DNA from: an uncultured Lachnospiraceae bacterium
GTDB lineage: Bacteria > Bacillota > Clostridia > Lachnospirales > Lachnospiraceae
Direction: 5' to 3'
DNA length: 44,959 nucleotides
Assembly (NCBI GenBank): GCA_910579805.1
Contig: CAJTWM010000032.1
Coordinates: 1 to 44,959 of the forward strand
Part shown: one piece after another, positions 31,223-39,898 of the stretch
How the letters are laid out: the number at the start of each line of letters is the position of its first letter
How positions within the stretch are numbered: position 1 is the stretch's first letter
The notes under the pieces: model-generated
Database searches by the model: none
The model's input: only the letters and a program-made list of their open reading frames with translations
Told to the model about the DNA's origin: nothing
Program-made: the position numbers and the translations under genes

Positions 31223-33601
31223 TTATTTAAAAACTGCGATAGTCACGCCGGAGTCGCCTTCCCCATATTCGCCGAGCTGGAAGGATTTCACATATTTTAC
31301 CCGTTTTAGATGGCTCTGCACCGCACTGCGCAATGCTCCCGTACCTTTTCCGTGGACGATTCGCACGCTGGGAAGGTGAGCCAGATAGGCGTCGTCCAAA
31401 TATTTATCCAGTTCGGAAATAGCTTCGTCTACCGTCTTCCCTAAAAGGTTGATCTCATGGGACACGGAAAAAGATTTGGACATTTTTAATTTACCCGTAC
31501 CGGTTCCGTTGCGTTTAGAAACGGGTGTAGTCAGCGTCTCTTCCTGAATTAGTACTAAATCTTTAATATTGGTCTGGGAACGCATGATACCGCATTGTAC
31601 AAAAAGGTTTCCTTTATTATCTGGCAGCGAGCTGACGGTTCCTTTCAGCCCCATGGATAAGATCTTTACACTGTCGCCGAGGCGTAACTGTCCGGGTTTG
31701 ATTCCGCCCTGTTTCGGAGCGGGGGCTTTTAAAGAAAGCTGATCGTTCTTTTCGGAGATCTTACCCCGGAGTTTCTGTCTCGCTTTTTCCAGATCCTGCA
31801 TGGATGCGTTAGGGCCGGCTTTTTGAAAAGCCCGGATCGTTTCGTCAGCAGTATCTTTTGCCTCCTGTAAAATAGTCCGCGCCTGTTCATTGGCCTCCCG
31901 TAAAATCCGGTCCTTGGACTGGTCGATCTTTTCCTGCTTTTGCTTCAATTGTTCTTTTAACTGTTCGATCTCTCTTTTATAAACGGCGATTTCATTCCGC
32001 TCATTCTCAATGGTGATACGGCTTTGTTCCAAGTCCGTCAGCAAATCTTCAAAGCTCTCGTTTTCATCGCTGATCTGTTCTTTTGCCGCGTGAATAATCT
32101 CGTCGGGAAGCCCCAGCTTGGAAGAGATGGCAAAGGCGTTGCTCTTTCCGGGAATACCAATCAGAAGACGGTAAGTCGGGCGCAGCGTTTCTATATCAAA
32201 TTCGCAGCAGGCATTTTCCACAAAGGGAGTGGAAAGAGCATATACTTTGATCTCACTGTAATGAGTAGTTGCCATGGTGCGGATTCCCCGGCCGTGCAGA
32301 TGATTTAAAATGGCAATGGCAAGGGCGGCGCCTTCCGTAGGATCGGTTCCGGCCCCGAGTTCGTCAAAAAGGCATAAAGATTCTGCATCCGCATGGGCAA
32401 GGATAGACACAATGCTTGTCATGTGGGAAGAAAAAGTACTGAGACTTTGCTCGATACTCTGCTCATCTCCAATATCGGCGTAAACTTCCGTAAATATGGA
32501 AAGCTCGGAGCGATCCAGCGCCGGAATATGAAGTCCGGCCTGCCCCATCAGCGTAAAAAGGCCCACTGTTTTTAAGGAAACGGTTTTTCCGCCGGTATTT
32601 GGACCGGTAATGATCAAAAGATCAAAATCTTTTCCAAGATGGATGTCAATGGGAACCACTTTCTTCTTGTCGAGCAAGGGATGGCGTCCTTTTCGAATAT
32701 GGATATAATGCTCCGTATTGAAAAGCGGTTTGGTTGCGTTCATATCCATTGCCAAAGAAGCTTTGGCAAATACAAAATCCAAATGCGTCATCAGCTTTTG
32801 ATTTTGCATCAGCGTTTCCGCATACTCGGATGCCTGTACGCTTAAATTGGCGAGAATGATTTCAATTTCTTCTTTTTCTTCGATTTCCAGTTCTTTTAAT
32901 TTATTGTTTAGGTTTACGACTGCCGCCGGTTCGATGAACAGAGTGGAGCCGGTGGAAGACTGGTCATGGACCATGCCGGAAACCTGTCCTTTGTGTTCGG
33001 CTTTGACCGGAATGCAGTATCGGTTATTCCGCATAGTGATGACCGCATCCTGAAGATAAGTCCGATAGGAGCCGTTTACCATGCTGTTTAACTGGCTGTG
33101 GATCTTATCGTTGGTCGACGCCATGCTGCGGCGGATATGCTTTAACGTTGACGAGGCGTCGTCGCTGATCTCATCTTCCGAAAGAATACACCTTCTGATC
33201 TCTGAAGAAAGCGGAGTCAGAGGCTCCAATCCGTCAAAATATTCACTAAGGGAATCTTTGGGCGAATCTTCCTTATCGTTTCTTCCGTAAGATTTTATCC
33301 GCGCAGTATTCTCTAAAAGAGAGGCAATTTTAAGAAGTTCGGTTATGGAAAGGGAACTTCCGATTTCTAAAGATCTTAAAGCAAATCCTAAGTCTTTATT
33401 GCCCCCAAACGAGGTGCTGCCCTTTTTAAAAATTCGGGAAAGGGCGTCCTGAGTTTCTTCCTGCGCCTGATCGATTTCTTTCAGATTATGGGAAGGGGTC
33501 AGCGTTTGGCAGACATGCCGTCCCGGATCGGAAGTGGCGCGGTCCGTAAGCAGATCGATAATTTTGTTATATTCTAAAACGCGTAATACTTTTTCGTTCA
33601 C
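31223..33601 (-). CDS. mutS2: MutS2 family protein (endonuclease MutS2)
   Basis: I place the start at the GTG at 33601 (VNEKVLRVLEYNKIIDLL), with GGAG 6 bases away; a slightly longer ATG start at 33613 has no good site. The resulting 792 residues match MutS2 length. Motifs: ATPase Walker A ITGPNTGGKTVSLKTVG, Walker B with DELGAGTDPTEGAALA, a long coiled coil (about 510-620, Gln/Glu/Lys-rich) and a C-terminal Smr nuclease domain (NLLGKTVDEAISELDKYL, VRIVHGKGTGALR). Recent work ties MutS2 to rescue of collided ribosomes as well as to recombination suppression; the sequence alone does not choose. It is the first gene of a possible mutS2-regulator-kinase transcript. Confidence 0.96.
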   Translation of the reverse strand: MNEKVLRVLEYNKIIDLLTDRATSDPGRHVCQTLTPSHNLKEIDQAQEETQDALSRIFKKGSTSFGGNKDLGFALRSLEIGSSLSITELLKIASLLENTARIKSYGRNDKEDSPKDSLSEYFDGLEPLTPLSSEIRRCILSEDEISDDASSTLKHIRRSMASTNDKIHSQLNSMVNGSYRTYLQDAVITMRNNRYCIPVKAEHKGQVSGMVHDQSSTGSTLFIEPAAVVNLNNKLKELEIEEKEEIEIILANLSVQASEYAETLMQNQKLMTHLDFVFAKASLAMDMNATKPLFNTEHYIHIRKGRHPLLDKKKVVPIDIHLGKDFDLLIITGPNTGGKTVSLKTVGLFTLMGQAGLHIPALDRSELSIFTEVYADIGDEQSIEQSLSTFSSHMTSIVSILAHADAESLCLFDELGAGTDPTEGAALAIAILNHLHGRGIRTMATTHYSEIKVYALSTPFVENACCEFDIETLRPTYRLLIGIPGKSNAFAISSKLGLPDEIIHAAKEQISDENESFEDLLTDLEQSRITIENERNEIAVYKREIEQLKEQLKQKQEKIDQSKDRILREANEQARTILQEAKDTADETIRAFQKAGPNASMQDLEKARQKLRGKISEKNDQLSLKAPAPKQGGIKPGQLRLGDSVKILSMGLKGTVSSLPDNKGNLFVQCGIMRSQTNIKDLVLIQEETLTTPVSKRNGTGTGKLKMSKSFSVSHEINLLGKTVDEAISELDKYLDDAYLAHLPSVRIVHGKGTGALRSAVQSHLKRVKYVKSFQLGEYGEGDSGVTIAVFK

Positions 33602-33706
33602 AATACTCTCCATTCTTATTTGCAATAACCCGGACAGCCGTATGTCTCCGGGTCTGGTTTCTGATATCAAATGTGTGCGGCTTCGTGCGGCAGAGGTGTG
33701 TTTATC

Positions 33707-33715
33707 ATTTTAACA
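33707..33715 (-). promoter_or_regulatory. Extended -10 promoter candidate for mutS2
   Basis: On the minus strand, TG-T-TAAAAT lies about 106 bases before the GTG start. The -35 is weak. The leader between includes a small CCCGGA/TCCGGG hairpin (33629-33652). This stretch, with the helicase promoter, fills the 332 bases between the two genes. Confidence 0.4.
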
Positions 33716-33832
33716 TAATTTTATTGGAATTACTATCTTTCATGAAAGTGTTTTGCATAATCGTTTTCTATCAATCTGTATCATGGCCGGATATAAAAAA
33801 TATCAGAAAAGCGCCAGTAAAACCGGTAGCTG

Positions 33833-33861
33833 TTGAGAACATATGGAAAATGCATTATAAT
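33833..33861 (+). promoter_or_regulatory. Promoter of the helicase-nuclease gene
   Basis: TTGAGA at 33833-33838 and a perfect TATAAT at 33856-33861 are 17 bases apart. Transcription would begin near 33868, so the frame opening at 33673 cannot be translated from its first codons; this supports the ATG at 33934. Confidence 0.7.
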
Positions 33862-33933
33862 AGTGAAAGTCGGGATTTGACCGGAAACAAGACAATAACA
33901 GAGTATGGGACATCCACAAAAACGGGAGCTGCA

Positions 33934-36669
33934 ATGGAAACAAAAAGATATATGATCCTCATTAAAGATCAGATCAGGACAAAGGATATTGCTTTTTGCA
34001 AATACAATAACAATACACATCAATGGGAGGTTCGTTTTAACGGAAACAATGAAGTGTATAGTTATTCATATGTTAATGTAGAAAAGTTGAAAGATCCCGA
34101 AAGGATACTTCCGGATCATGTCCGTATCAGCAGGGCCGGAAAAGAATTTTTTGACATACAGGCTATTTATGTTTTTTATGGAAAGGGAATATACTGGCAC
34201 ATATGCTTCGGTAACGGCAGCGAGAGAGATTACAGGCAGGAGGAGCTGCATATCCGTAAATCCTGTCTTAGCGATCCTAAGTCGGGTAACGTATTTGCAT
34301 ATTTAAAGCAGATTTCCGCATTGAGCGGTTTGAAAAATAAAGAGACCGGAGAGAAAATATTAGAAAAGCGTTATGAGGGATTAACATATATTGATGAAAA
34401 ACTTGCGCTGGCAAAGTATTTAAATCCGGCGGGAGAAACTTCGGCTGCAGCACAAGAGGTCATACCGATCTTTCCTTTCGGCTGTAATAAGAGCCAGTAC
34501 AAGGCCGTAAAAAATGCGCTGGAAAATCAGTTCAGCGTGATTGAAGGGCCTCCGGGGACTGGAAAAACACAAACGATTTTAAATATTATTGCCAATATAT
34601 TAGTGCAGGGAAAAATGGTTCAGGTTGTTTCGAATAATAATGCTGCGATTGAAAATGTATATGAAAAATTGTCCGCACCTAAATATAATTTAGGATTTTT
34701 AGCTGCATCGTTGGGGAATGCCGATAATAAAAAAGCGTTTATCGATAATCAGAGCAAAGAGTATCCGGAGTTTTCAACATGGTTTATAGAGGGCGGAAGT
34801 TTGGACGCCTTAGCAGAGGTAAAAGCAAAATCCGAATTATTGAGCATTGTTTTTGACAAACAGGAAACTTTGGCATATTTAAAACAGGAACTTGCACAGA
34901 TCAAGTTGGAACAAAGATATTTTGAAGAATATTTGATTGAGTCGGATATAAACATCGGCTCTGTACGGACTCCGAAAAGAGTGCGTTCCCAAAGGTTCAT
35001 GGAAATGTGGAGAAAGTGTGAGGAATGTTTGGATAAGGGAAAGAATCTGGGGATTTTTTTTAAGATAAAAAGTATATTTTTATACGGCATCAGTGACTGG
35101 GAGTTTTATAAGCAGGATATTACTAAAATAATCGCTGTCTTTCAAGGGTTGTTTTTCAAATATAAAGTTTTGGAAATAACGAAAGAAGTAGGTCAGATTG
35201 AGGAATATTTAAAAGAAGTAAATACGAATCTGCTGGACGATATGTGCAGTCAGTCTATGGAGATATTGAAAGATATTTTGGCAAGAAAATATGGCGGTAA
35301 AAAACAGAGGGAACAGTTTTCCGAAAGTGATCTGTGGAAAAATGCACAGGCGGTATTATCGGAATATCCGATCATTTTAAGTACTACGTTTTCATCAAGA
35401 AGCAGTCTGGGCGGTGATATTGCGTATGATTATCTGATCATGGACGAGGCGTCGCAAGTTGATATTGCAACAGGCGCACTGGCGCTTTCAGGCGCAAAAA
35501 GGGCAATTATAGTTGGGGATACAAAACAATTGCCTAATGTGATCACGGAAGATACAAAACAGAAATCGGAAATCATATTTCAAACGTTTAGTATTCACGA
35601 AGGATACCGATTTACGAAAAGTTTTCTTCAGTCAGTTTTAGAGGTCATTCCGGATGTAGAACGGGTTTTGCTTAAAGAACATTACCGGTGCCACCCTAAG
35701 ATCATTCATTTTTGTAATCAAAAGTTTTATAACGGCGAACTGATTATCATGACGGACGATCACGGAGAAAATAACGTATTAACCGCAATAAAAACGGTGA
35801 AAGGAAATCATGAGAGGGAACATTACAGCCAAAGACAGATCGACGTGATCAAGAAAGAAGTGCTGCCCTTTCTTCAAACCGAAAAAAAGGAAATTGGGAT
35901 CATTACTCCATATAAAAATCAAGTAGAAGCTATGGGCAGACAACTGGAAGGGATAGACATCGCTACGGTCCACAAATTTCAAGGAAGGGAAAAAGATACA
36001 ATTATCATATCGACAGTAGACGATGAACTTTCGGATTTTGCAGACGATCCTTATTTGTTAAACGTAGCCGTTTCAAGGGCGAAAAAACAGTTGGTCTTGG
36101 TCACGTCAGGGAATGAGCAGGCATTAGAACGTAATATCAGCGATCTGATATCCTATATCCGGTACAATAATTTTGAGGTACGGGACAGTAAAATATATTC
36201 CATATTTGATTATTTATATAAGCAATATATGTCAGAACAACAAAAATACTTAAGTTTACATAAAAGAATATCACAATATGATTCCGAAAATCTGATGTAT
36301 GCGCAGATTTCTGATATCCTGCGTAATAATGCATATATCAATTTAGACATTGTATGTCATTTTCCGTTAAGACTTTTGATACGAAGCAAGGAACTGCTGG
36401 ATGAAAGAGAAGGCAAATATGTGATGCATCCGGGCACGCATATAGATTTTCTTATTTTTAACAGAATAAGCAAAGGGGCCGTTTTGGCAATCGAGGTAGA
36501 CGGATATGATTTTCACAAAACAGGTACGGCCCAGTCGGACAGAGATAAATTGAAAGACCATATATTGGAAATATATCATATTCCCCTTCTTAGGTTTAAA
36601 ACAAATGGAAGCGAAGAAAAAGAGACCATAGAGGCAAAATTAAAAGAAAGGTTAAGAGTGATTATTTAA
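33934..36669 (+). CDS. SF1 DNA/RNA helicase (UPF1/DNA2-like) with C-terminal Vsr/DUF559-like nuclease domain
   Basis: The ATG at 33934 (GGGAG 5 bases upstream, promoter just before) gives 911 residues. After a 170-residue N-terminal domain of unknown type come the helicase motifs: Walker A GPPGTGKTQT with Lys211, Walker B IMDEASQ with Asp504-Glu505, GDTKQLPNV, LKEHYRCHPKIIHFCNQ, VHKFQGREKDTIIIS and LNVAVSRAKKQLVL with Arg715. Residues about 260-460 between motifs I and II are coiled or helical insertions. The last 90 residues carry HIDFLIFN (Asp838), AIEVDGYDFH (Glu854, Asp856) and PLLRFKT, a nuclease pattern like DUF559/DUF2726. Helicase-nuclease fusions of this sort occur in phage defence and in repair; no defence neighbours are visible, so the role is open. 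Confidence 0.88.
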   Translation: METKRYMILIKDQIRTKDIAFCKYNNNTHQWEVRFNGNNEVYSYSYVNVEKLKDPERILPDHVRISRAGKEFFDIQAIYVFYGKGIYWHICFGNGSERDYRQEELHIRKSCLSDPKSGNVFAYLKQISALSGLKNKETGEKILEKRYEGLTYIDEKLALAKYLNPAGETSAAAQEVIPIFPFGCNKSQYKAVKNALENQFSVIEGPPGTGKTQTILNIIANILVQGKMVQVVSNNNAAIENVYEKLSAPKYNLGFLAASLGNADNKKAFIDNQSKEYPEFSTWFIEGGSLDALAEVKAKSELLSIVFDKQETLAYLKQELAQIKLEQRYFEEYLIESDINIGSVRTPKRVRSQRFMEMWRKCEECLDKGKNLGIFFKIKSIFLYGISDWEFYKQDITKIIAVFQGLFFKYKVLEITKEVGQIEEYLKEVNTNLLDDMCSQSMEILKDILARKYGGKKQREQFSESDLWKNAQAVLSEYPIILSTTFSSRSSLGGDIAYDYLIMDEASQVDIATGALALSGAKRAIIVGDTKQLPNVITEDTKQKSEIIFQTFSIHEGYRFTKSFLQSVLEVIPDVERVLLKEHYRCHPKIIHFCNQKFYNGELIIMTDDHGENNVLTAIKTVKGNHEREHYSQRQIDVIKKEVLPFLQTEKKEIGIITPYKNQVEAMGRQLEGIDIATVHKFQGREKDTIIISTVDDELSDFADDPYLLNVAVSRAKKQLVLVTSGNEQALERNISDLISYIRYNNFEVRDSKIYSIFDYLYKQYMSEQQKYLSLHKRISQYDSENLMYAQISDILRNNAYINLDIVCHFPLRLLIRSKELLDEREGKYVMHPGTHIDFLIFNRISKGAVLAIEVDGYDFHKTGTAQSDRDKLKDHILEIYHIPLLRFKTNGSEEKETIEAKLKERLRVII

Positions 36670-36697
36670 AATTTAGTATCGATCGCAGGGATGTTTC

Positions 36698-36726
36698 TTT
36701 ACTTTAGGAAATAAAACCGCTATACT
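36698..36726 (+). promoter_or_regulatory. Promoter candidate for the HtrA-like gene
   Basis: TTTACT at 36698-36703 and TATACT at 36721-36726 are 17 bases apart, 113 bases before the start codon. Confidence 0.4.
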
Positions 36727-36839
36727 GATAAAAGCATTTAAGAAATCGCTAAACTTACTTGAGAGTGTGAAAAGCATCTGTTTTTTCATGTATTTTGAAG
36801 CATAGACTATCCTAACGGGAAAGGAGGATAACCGATTTT

Positions 36840-38156
36840 ATGAATAATCCGGAAAGAAACCGAGATTCAGATTTTATGAGTGAAAGAATAAAAGAGCGTC
36901 CTGTGAACAAGAAAAAATTATTGAGAAGGACGATCATTACGGCATCTATGGCAGTTATTTTCGGATTGATAGCCTGTTTTACTTTTTTGGTATTAGAGCC
37001 TGTTTTCACGAACTGGCTTTATCCGGAAGAAGAGCCGAAGCTTATTGAACTGCCGGATATCACGGACGAAATGCTGCCTGAGGACATGCTGACAGAAGAA
37101 GACGCGCAGCCGGAGACGGAAAGCGCAGTAAGGCTTGAAGAGGAACAGATCGAACAGATCCTTTCCGGAGTAGAGCTTGATCTGGAGGACTATAAAGGAA
37201 TTTATGACTCTCTTGCAAACCTTGCAAAGGAGGCGGAAAGATCTCTCGTGACGGTTACCAGCGTGACTTCCGATGTGGATTGGTTTAATAATACTTATGA
37301 AAACAAAGGAGTAACCTCAGGGCTGATCATTACGGATAACGGAAGAGAGCTTTTAATATTGGCGGACAGGGCTGTCATTGAAAATGGGGAAACCCTGCAG
37401 GTGACTTTTATAGACGGGACACAGGCGGAGGCGGAGCTAAAACAGAGTGATGCCAATACCGGTTTTGCCATTGTAACAGTAGCATTATCCGATATAGACG
37501 ACACAACAAAAGAACAGATTGCTTATGCAAGTCTTGGTAATTCCATGTCGAAAGCGTTGGTCGGCTCTCCCGTCATTGCAGTAGGAAATCCGATGGGAAC
37601 GAGCGGATCCGTAAGTTACGGAGTGATAACGTCAGTGGGAAACCCGATCTATATGAAGGATGCAAATTATGCCCTGCTTACGACAGATATGTATGGAAGC
37701 CAGAAGGCAAGCGGCATTTTGGTCAATTTAAGAGGACAGGTAATCGGGATTTTAAATAATAATTATAACAGTTCGGATACAAAAAATCTGGTTTCTGCAA
37801 TCGGTATAACCGAACTGAAAAAAATCATCGAAAAGCTGTCGAACGGGAGGGAGATCTCTTATCTTGGAATCAATGGAACGGATGTGCCGGAGGAAGCAAA
37901 AGAACAGTTGGGAGTACCGCAGGGGGCTTATGTGACAAGCATTGTTTTGGACTCGCCTGCAATGGATTACGGGATTCAAAGTGGGGACGTGATCACAAAT
38001 ATGAACGGAATAGAAATTAAAGGATTTACGGATTTTACCAATGCCTTGATGAATTGGGAACCCGGAACGACAGTGACGATTACCGTTCAAAGACAAAGCG
38101 CGGGAGAGTATCAGCCGATGGTATTAGAGGCAGAACTGGGAAAGCTGAGTTCCTGA
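36840..38156 (+). CDS. HtrA/DegP-like membrane-anchored pseudoprotease with PDZ domain
   Basis: This 438-residue protein has a basic N-terminus, one transmembrane helix (about 31-53), an acidic linker (60-105), a trypsin-like HtrA fold (about 130-320) and a C-terminal PDZ domain (340-435; YLGINGTDV, GAYVTSIVLDSPAMDYGIQSGD). The start follows AAAGGAGG at 12 bases, slightly long. The fold is clear from SGLIITDNGRELL and ILVNLRGQVIGI, but the catalytic triad seems lost: the His place in the NHVV region reads ADRAVI (Arg177), the Asp place in S-D-x-x-T-D reads SDANTG (Gly208), and GNSGGP reads QKASGI (Ala290). It is therefore likely a binding or scaffold protein and not a protease. Such degenerate members would act outside the membrane on envelope proteins; partners unknown. 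Confidence 0.85.
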   Translation: MNNPERNRDSDFMSERIKERPVNKKKLLRRTIITASMAVIFGLIACFTFLVLEPVFTNWLYPEEEPKLIELPDITDEMLPEDMLTEEDAQPETESAVRLEEEQIEQILSGVELDLEDYKGIYDSLANLAKEAERSLVTVTSVTSDVDWFNNTYENKGVTSGLIITDNGRELLILADRAVIENGETLQVTFIDGTQAEAELKQSDANTGFAIVTVALSDIDDTTKEQIAYASLGNSMSKALVGSPVIAVGNPMGTSGSVSYGVITSVGNPIYMKDANYALLTTDMYGSQKASGILVNLRGQVIGILNNNYNSSDTKNLVSAIGITELKKIIEKLSNGREISYLGINGTDVPEEAKEQLGVPQGAYVTSIVLDSPAMDYGIQSGDVITNMNGIEIKGFTDFTNALMNWEPGTTVTITVQRQSAGEYQPMVLEAELGKLSS

Positions 38157-38304
38157 TAACCCGGCTGATACCCTGCCTGAATTTCCATCTGTTACGCTGC
38201 CATATGCAGTGATACACTGTATTGCTCCAGCCTTCTGATTCGCAGAATGACGATTGCTTGTCGCTGTTCGTTTAAAGAGAGATATGCCAGTACACTGATC
38301 AAGA

Positions 38305-38862
38305 ATGGAGGATTATATTATTGTGATTTATTATTCGGACGAGAAGATAATGATCCGGGATATGGCGGATTACGATGCATCTGTAATAACGGAAGAGGAA
38401 CGAAAGCAGGGATGGAATGCGACGATCGATAAATACCGGTTACGATTAAAGGATCAGGCGGAAGGACGGGCAATTTCTCTGATAGCCGAATATTGCGGAA
38501 ATGCAGCCGGATATATCAATGTATACCCGGATTCAGGACAAGGGGCTTTTGCCGGAAAGGGCTATCCGGAAATTGTAGATTTTGGGGTCTTGGAAAAGTA
38601 TCGGAGACTTGGAATAGGCGGAAAACTTATGGATATTGCCGAAAGCATAGCGGCAGAATACGGCGATGTCGTATATTTGGGAGTCGGATTGCATAACGGC
38701 TACGGAAGCGCGCAGAGGATGTATATAAAACGCGGATATATTCCTGACGGAACAGGAGTATGGTATGGTGAGAAAATCTGTGAGCCGTACACGGAATGCT
38801 GCAATGACGACGATCTGATACTGTATCTTTCAAAACGGTTAAGCGGAGAAAGTATAAAATAA
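38305..38862 (+). CDS. GNAT family N-acetyltransferase
   Basis: This 185-residue frame holds a GNAT domain: VDFGVLEKYRRLGIGGKL is the acetyl-CoA-binding motif (R/Q-x-x-G-x-G/A), and SAQRMYIKRGYIPDG the C-terminal strand-helix. The start is uncertain: ATG 38305 has no ribosome site, GTG 38323 lies 11 bases after a GGAGG that overlaps the first codons, and ATG 38350 starts MIRDMADYDAS, a frequent GNAT beginning. Substrate unknown. It lies 51 bases before the YhaM-like gene. Confidence 0.87.
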   Translation: MEDYIIVIYYSDEKIMIRDMADYDASVITEEERKQGWNATIDKYRLRLKDQAEGRAISLIAEYCGNAAGYINVYPDSGQGAFAGKGYPEIVDFGVLEKYRRLGIGGKLMDIAESIAAEYGDVVYLGVGLHNGYGSAQRMYIKRGYIPDGTGVWYGEKICEPYTECCNDDDLILYLSKRLSGESIK

Positions 38863-38876
38863 TTAAAATAATAAGG

Positions 38877-38915
38877 AAGGAGATATAGCGAGCGAACGCT
38901 ATCAATGACACAATG
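38877..38915 (+). promoter_or_regulatory. Ribosome site separated from its start codon by a hairpin
   Basis: The only strong ribosome site (AAGGAGAT, 38877-38884) is 30 bases from the start ATG at 38913. Between them ATAGCG-AGCGAA-CGCTAT (38885-38902) forms a 6-bp hairpin; looping it out leaves about 12 bases. A three-codon frame ATG-ACA-CAA-TGA (38905-38916) ends across the start codon. Confidence 0.5.
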
Positions 38916-39857
38916 AAGTATATTAAGGATTATAAAGAAGGCGACAGGGTATTTGACATTTATCTTTGCAAACATAAGCAATCGGCGGTGACTAAGAATG
39001 GGAAACCATACGAAAATGTGATTCTGCAGGACAGAACGGGAACGTTGGATGCAAAAGTATGGGAACCGAACAGCGCCGGAATCGGTGAATTCAGTACATT
39101 GGACTACATAGAAGTATATGGAGAAGTTAATAATTTTCAAGGCGCGCTGCAGGTCAATGTAAAAAGGATCCGGCTTTGCAAAGAGGGAGAGTATGATCCT
39201 GCGGACTATCTGCCTGTCAGCAGAAAAGATATAGAAGGCATGTATAGCGAACTGTTGGGATTCATCGACAGTATAAAAAACAAATATTTGAAACTTTTGT
39301 TGGAAGATTTGTTCAAAAAGGATGAAATATTTATAAAAGAGTTTAAAAAGTCTTCTGCTGCAAAGACGGTGCATCATGGATTTGTGGGAGGCTTGTTAGA
39401 GCATACATTGAGTGTTGTAAAGCTTTGCGATTTCTATTGTACATCGTATCCTCTGCTAAACCGCGATCTGTTGCTTTCAGCAGCAATCTGTCATGATATT
39501 GGGAAGACGAAAGAGATTTCAGCATTTCCTGAAAATGATTATACGGATGAGGGGCAGTTCTTAGGCCATATTATCATAGGCTGCGAGATGGTTGGAGAGA
39601 AGATCAGAAATATAGAAGGATTTCCCAAGGTCCTTGCGAACGAATTGAAGCATTGCATTTTGTCCCATCATGGGGAACTGGAATTTGGTTCGCCTAAAAA
39701 ACCTGCGATCATGGAGGCGGTCGCCCTTACTTTTGCAGATAATACGGATGCCAAAATGCAGACTTTTACAGAGATCTTGAACGGCGCTGCACAGGCGGGA
39801 TGGCTGGGATACAACAGGCTGTTTGAATCGAATCTGATCGCGACCAAAGTGGAATGA
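38913..39857 (+). CDS. yhaM: YhaM-like 3'-5' exoribonuclease (OB-fold plus HD domain)
   Basis: At 314 residues this protein has the length and layout of B. subtilis YhaM: an N-terminal OB nucleic-acid-binding domain (about 1-95; DYKEGDRVFDIYLCKHKQ, LDAKVWEP) and an HD hydrolase domain (about 150-300; HHGFVGGLLEHTLSVVKLC and AAICHDIGKTKEIS with the paired His-Asp metal ligands, then CILSHHGELEFGSPKKP). It degrades RNA, and possibly DNA, from 3' ends. The start uses an unusual ribosome site (see the preceding entry). The rlmD gene follows 41 bases later, so the two may be one transcript. Confidence 0.88.
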   Translation: MKYIKDYKEGDRVFDIYLCKHKQSAVTKNGKPYENVILQDRTGTLDAKVWEPNSAGIGEFSTLDYIEVYGEVNNFQGALQVNVKRIRLCKEGEYDPADYLPVSRKDIEGMYSELLGFIDSIKNKYLKLLLEDLFKKDEIFIKEFKKSSAAKTVHHGFVGGLLEHTLSVVKLCDFYCTSYPLLNRDLLLSAAICHDIGKTKEISAFPENDYTDEGQFLGHIIIGCEMVGEKIRNIEGFPKVLANELKHCILSHHGELEFGSPKKPAIMEAVALTFADNTDAKMQTFTEILNGAAQAGWLGYNRLFESNLIATKVE

Positions 39858-39898
39858 AAACAGGGGCGGCAGCGGATTGAGACAACGGGAAGGTACAG

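Noticed and set aside
33673..33933. N-terminal 87-codon extension of the helicase frame
   Set aside because: The -35/-10 promoter at 33833-33861 lies inside it, and GGGAG precedes the ATG at 33934; the extension is untranslated DNA that happens to be open.
38700..39377. 225-residue minus-strand open frame
   Set aside because: It is antisense to the ends of the GNAT and YhaM-like genes, both of which have clear domains; it shows no family features.
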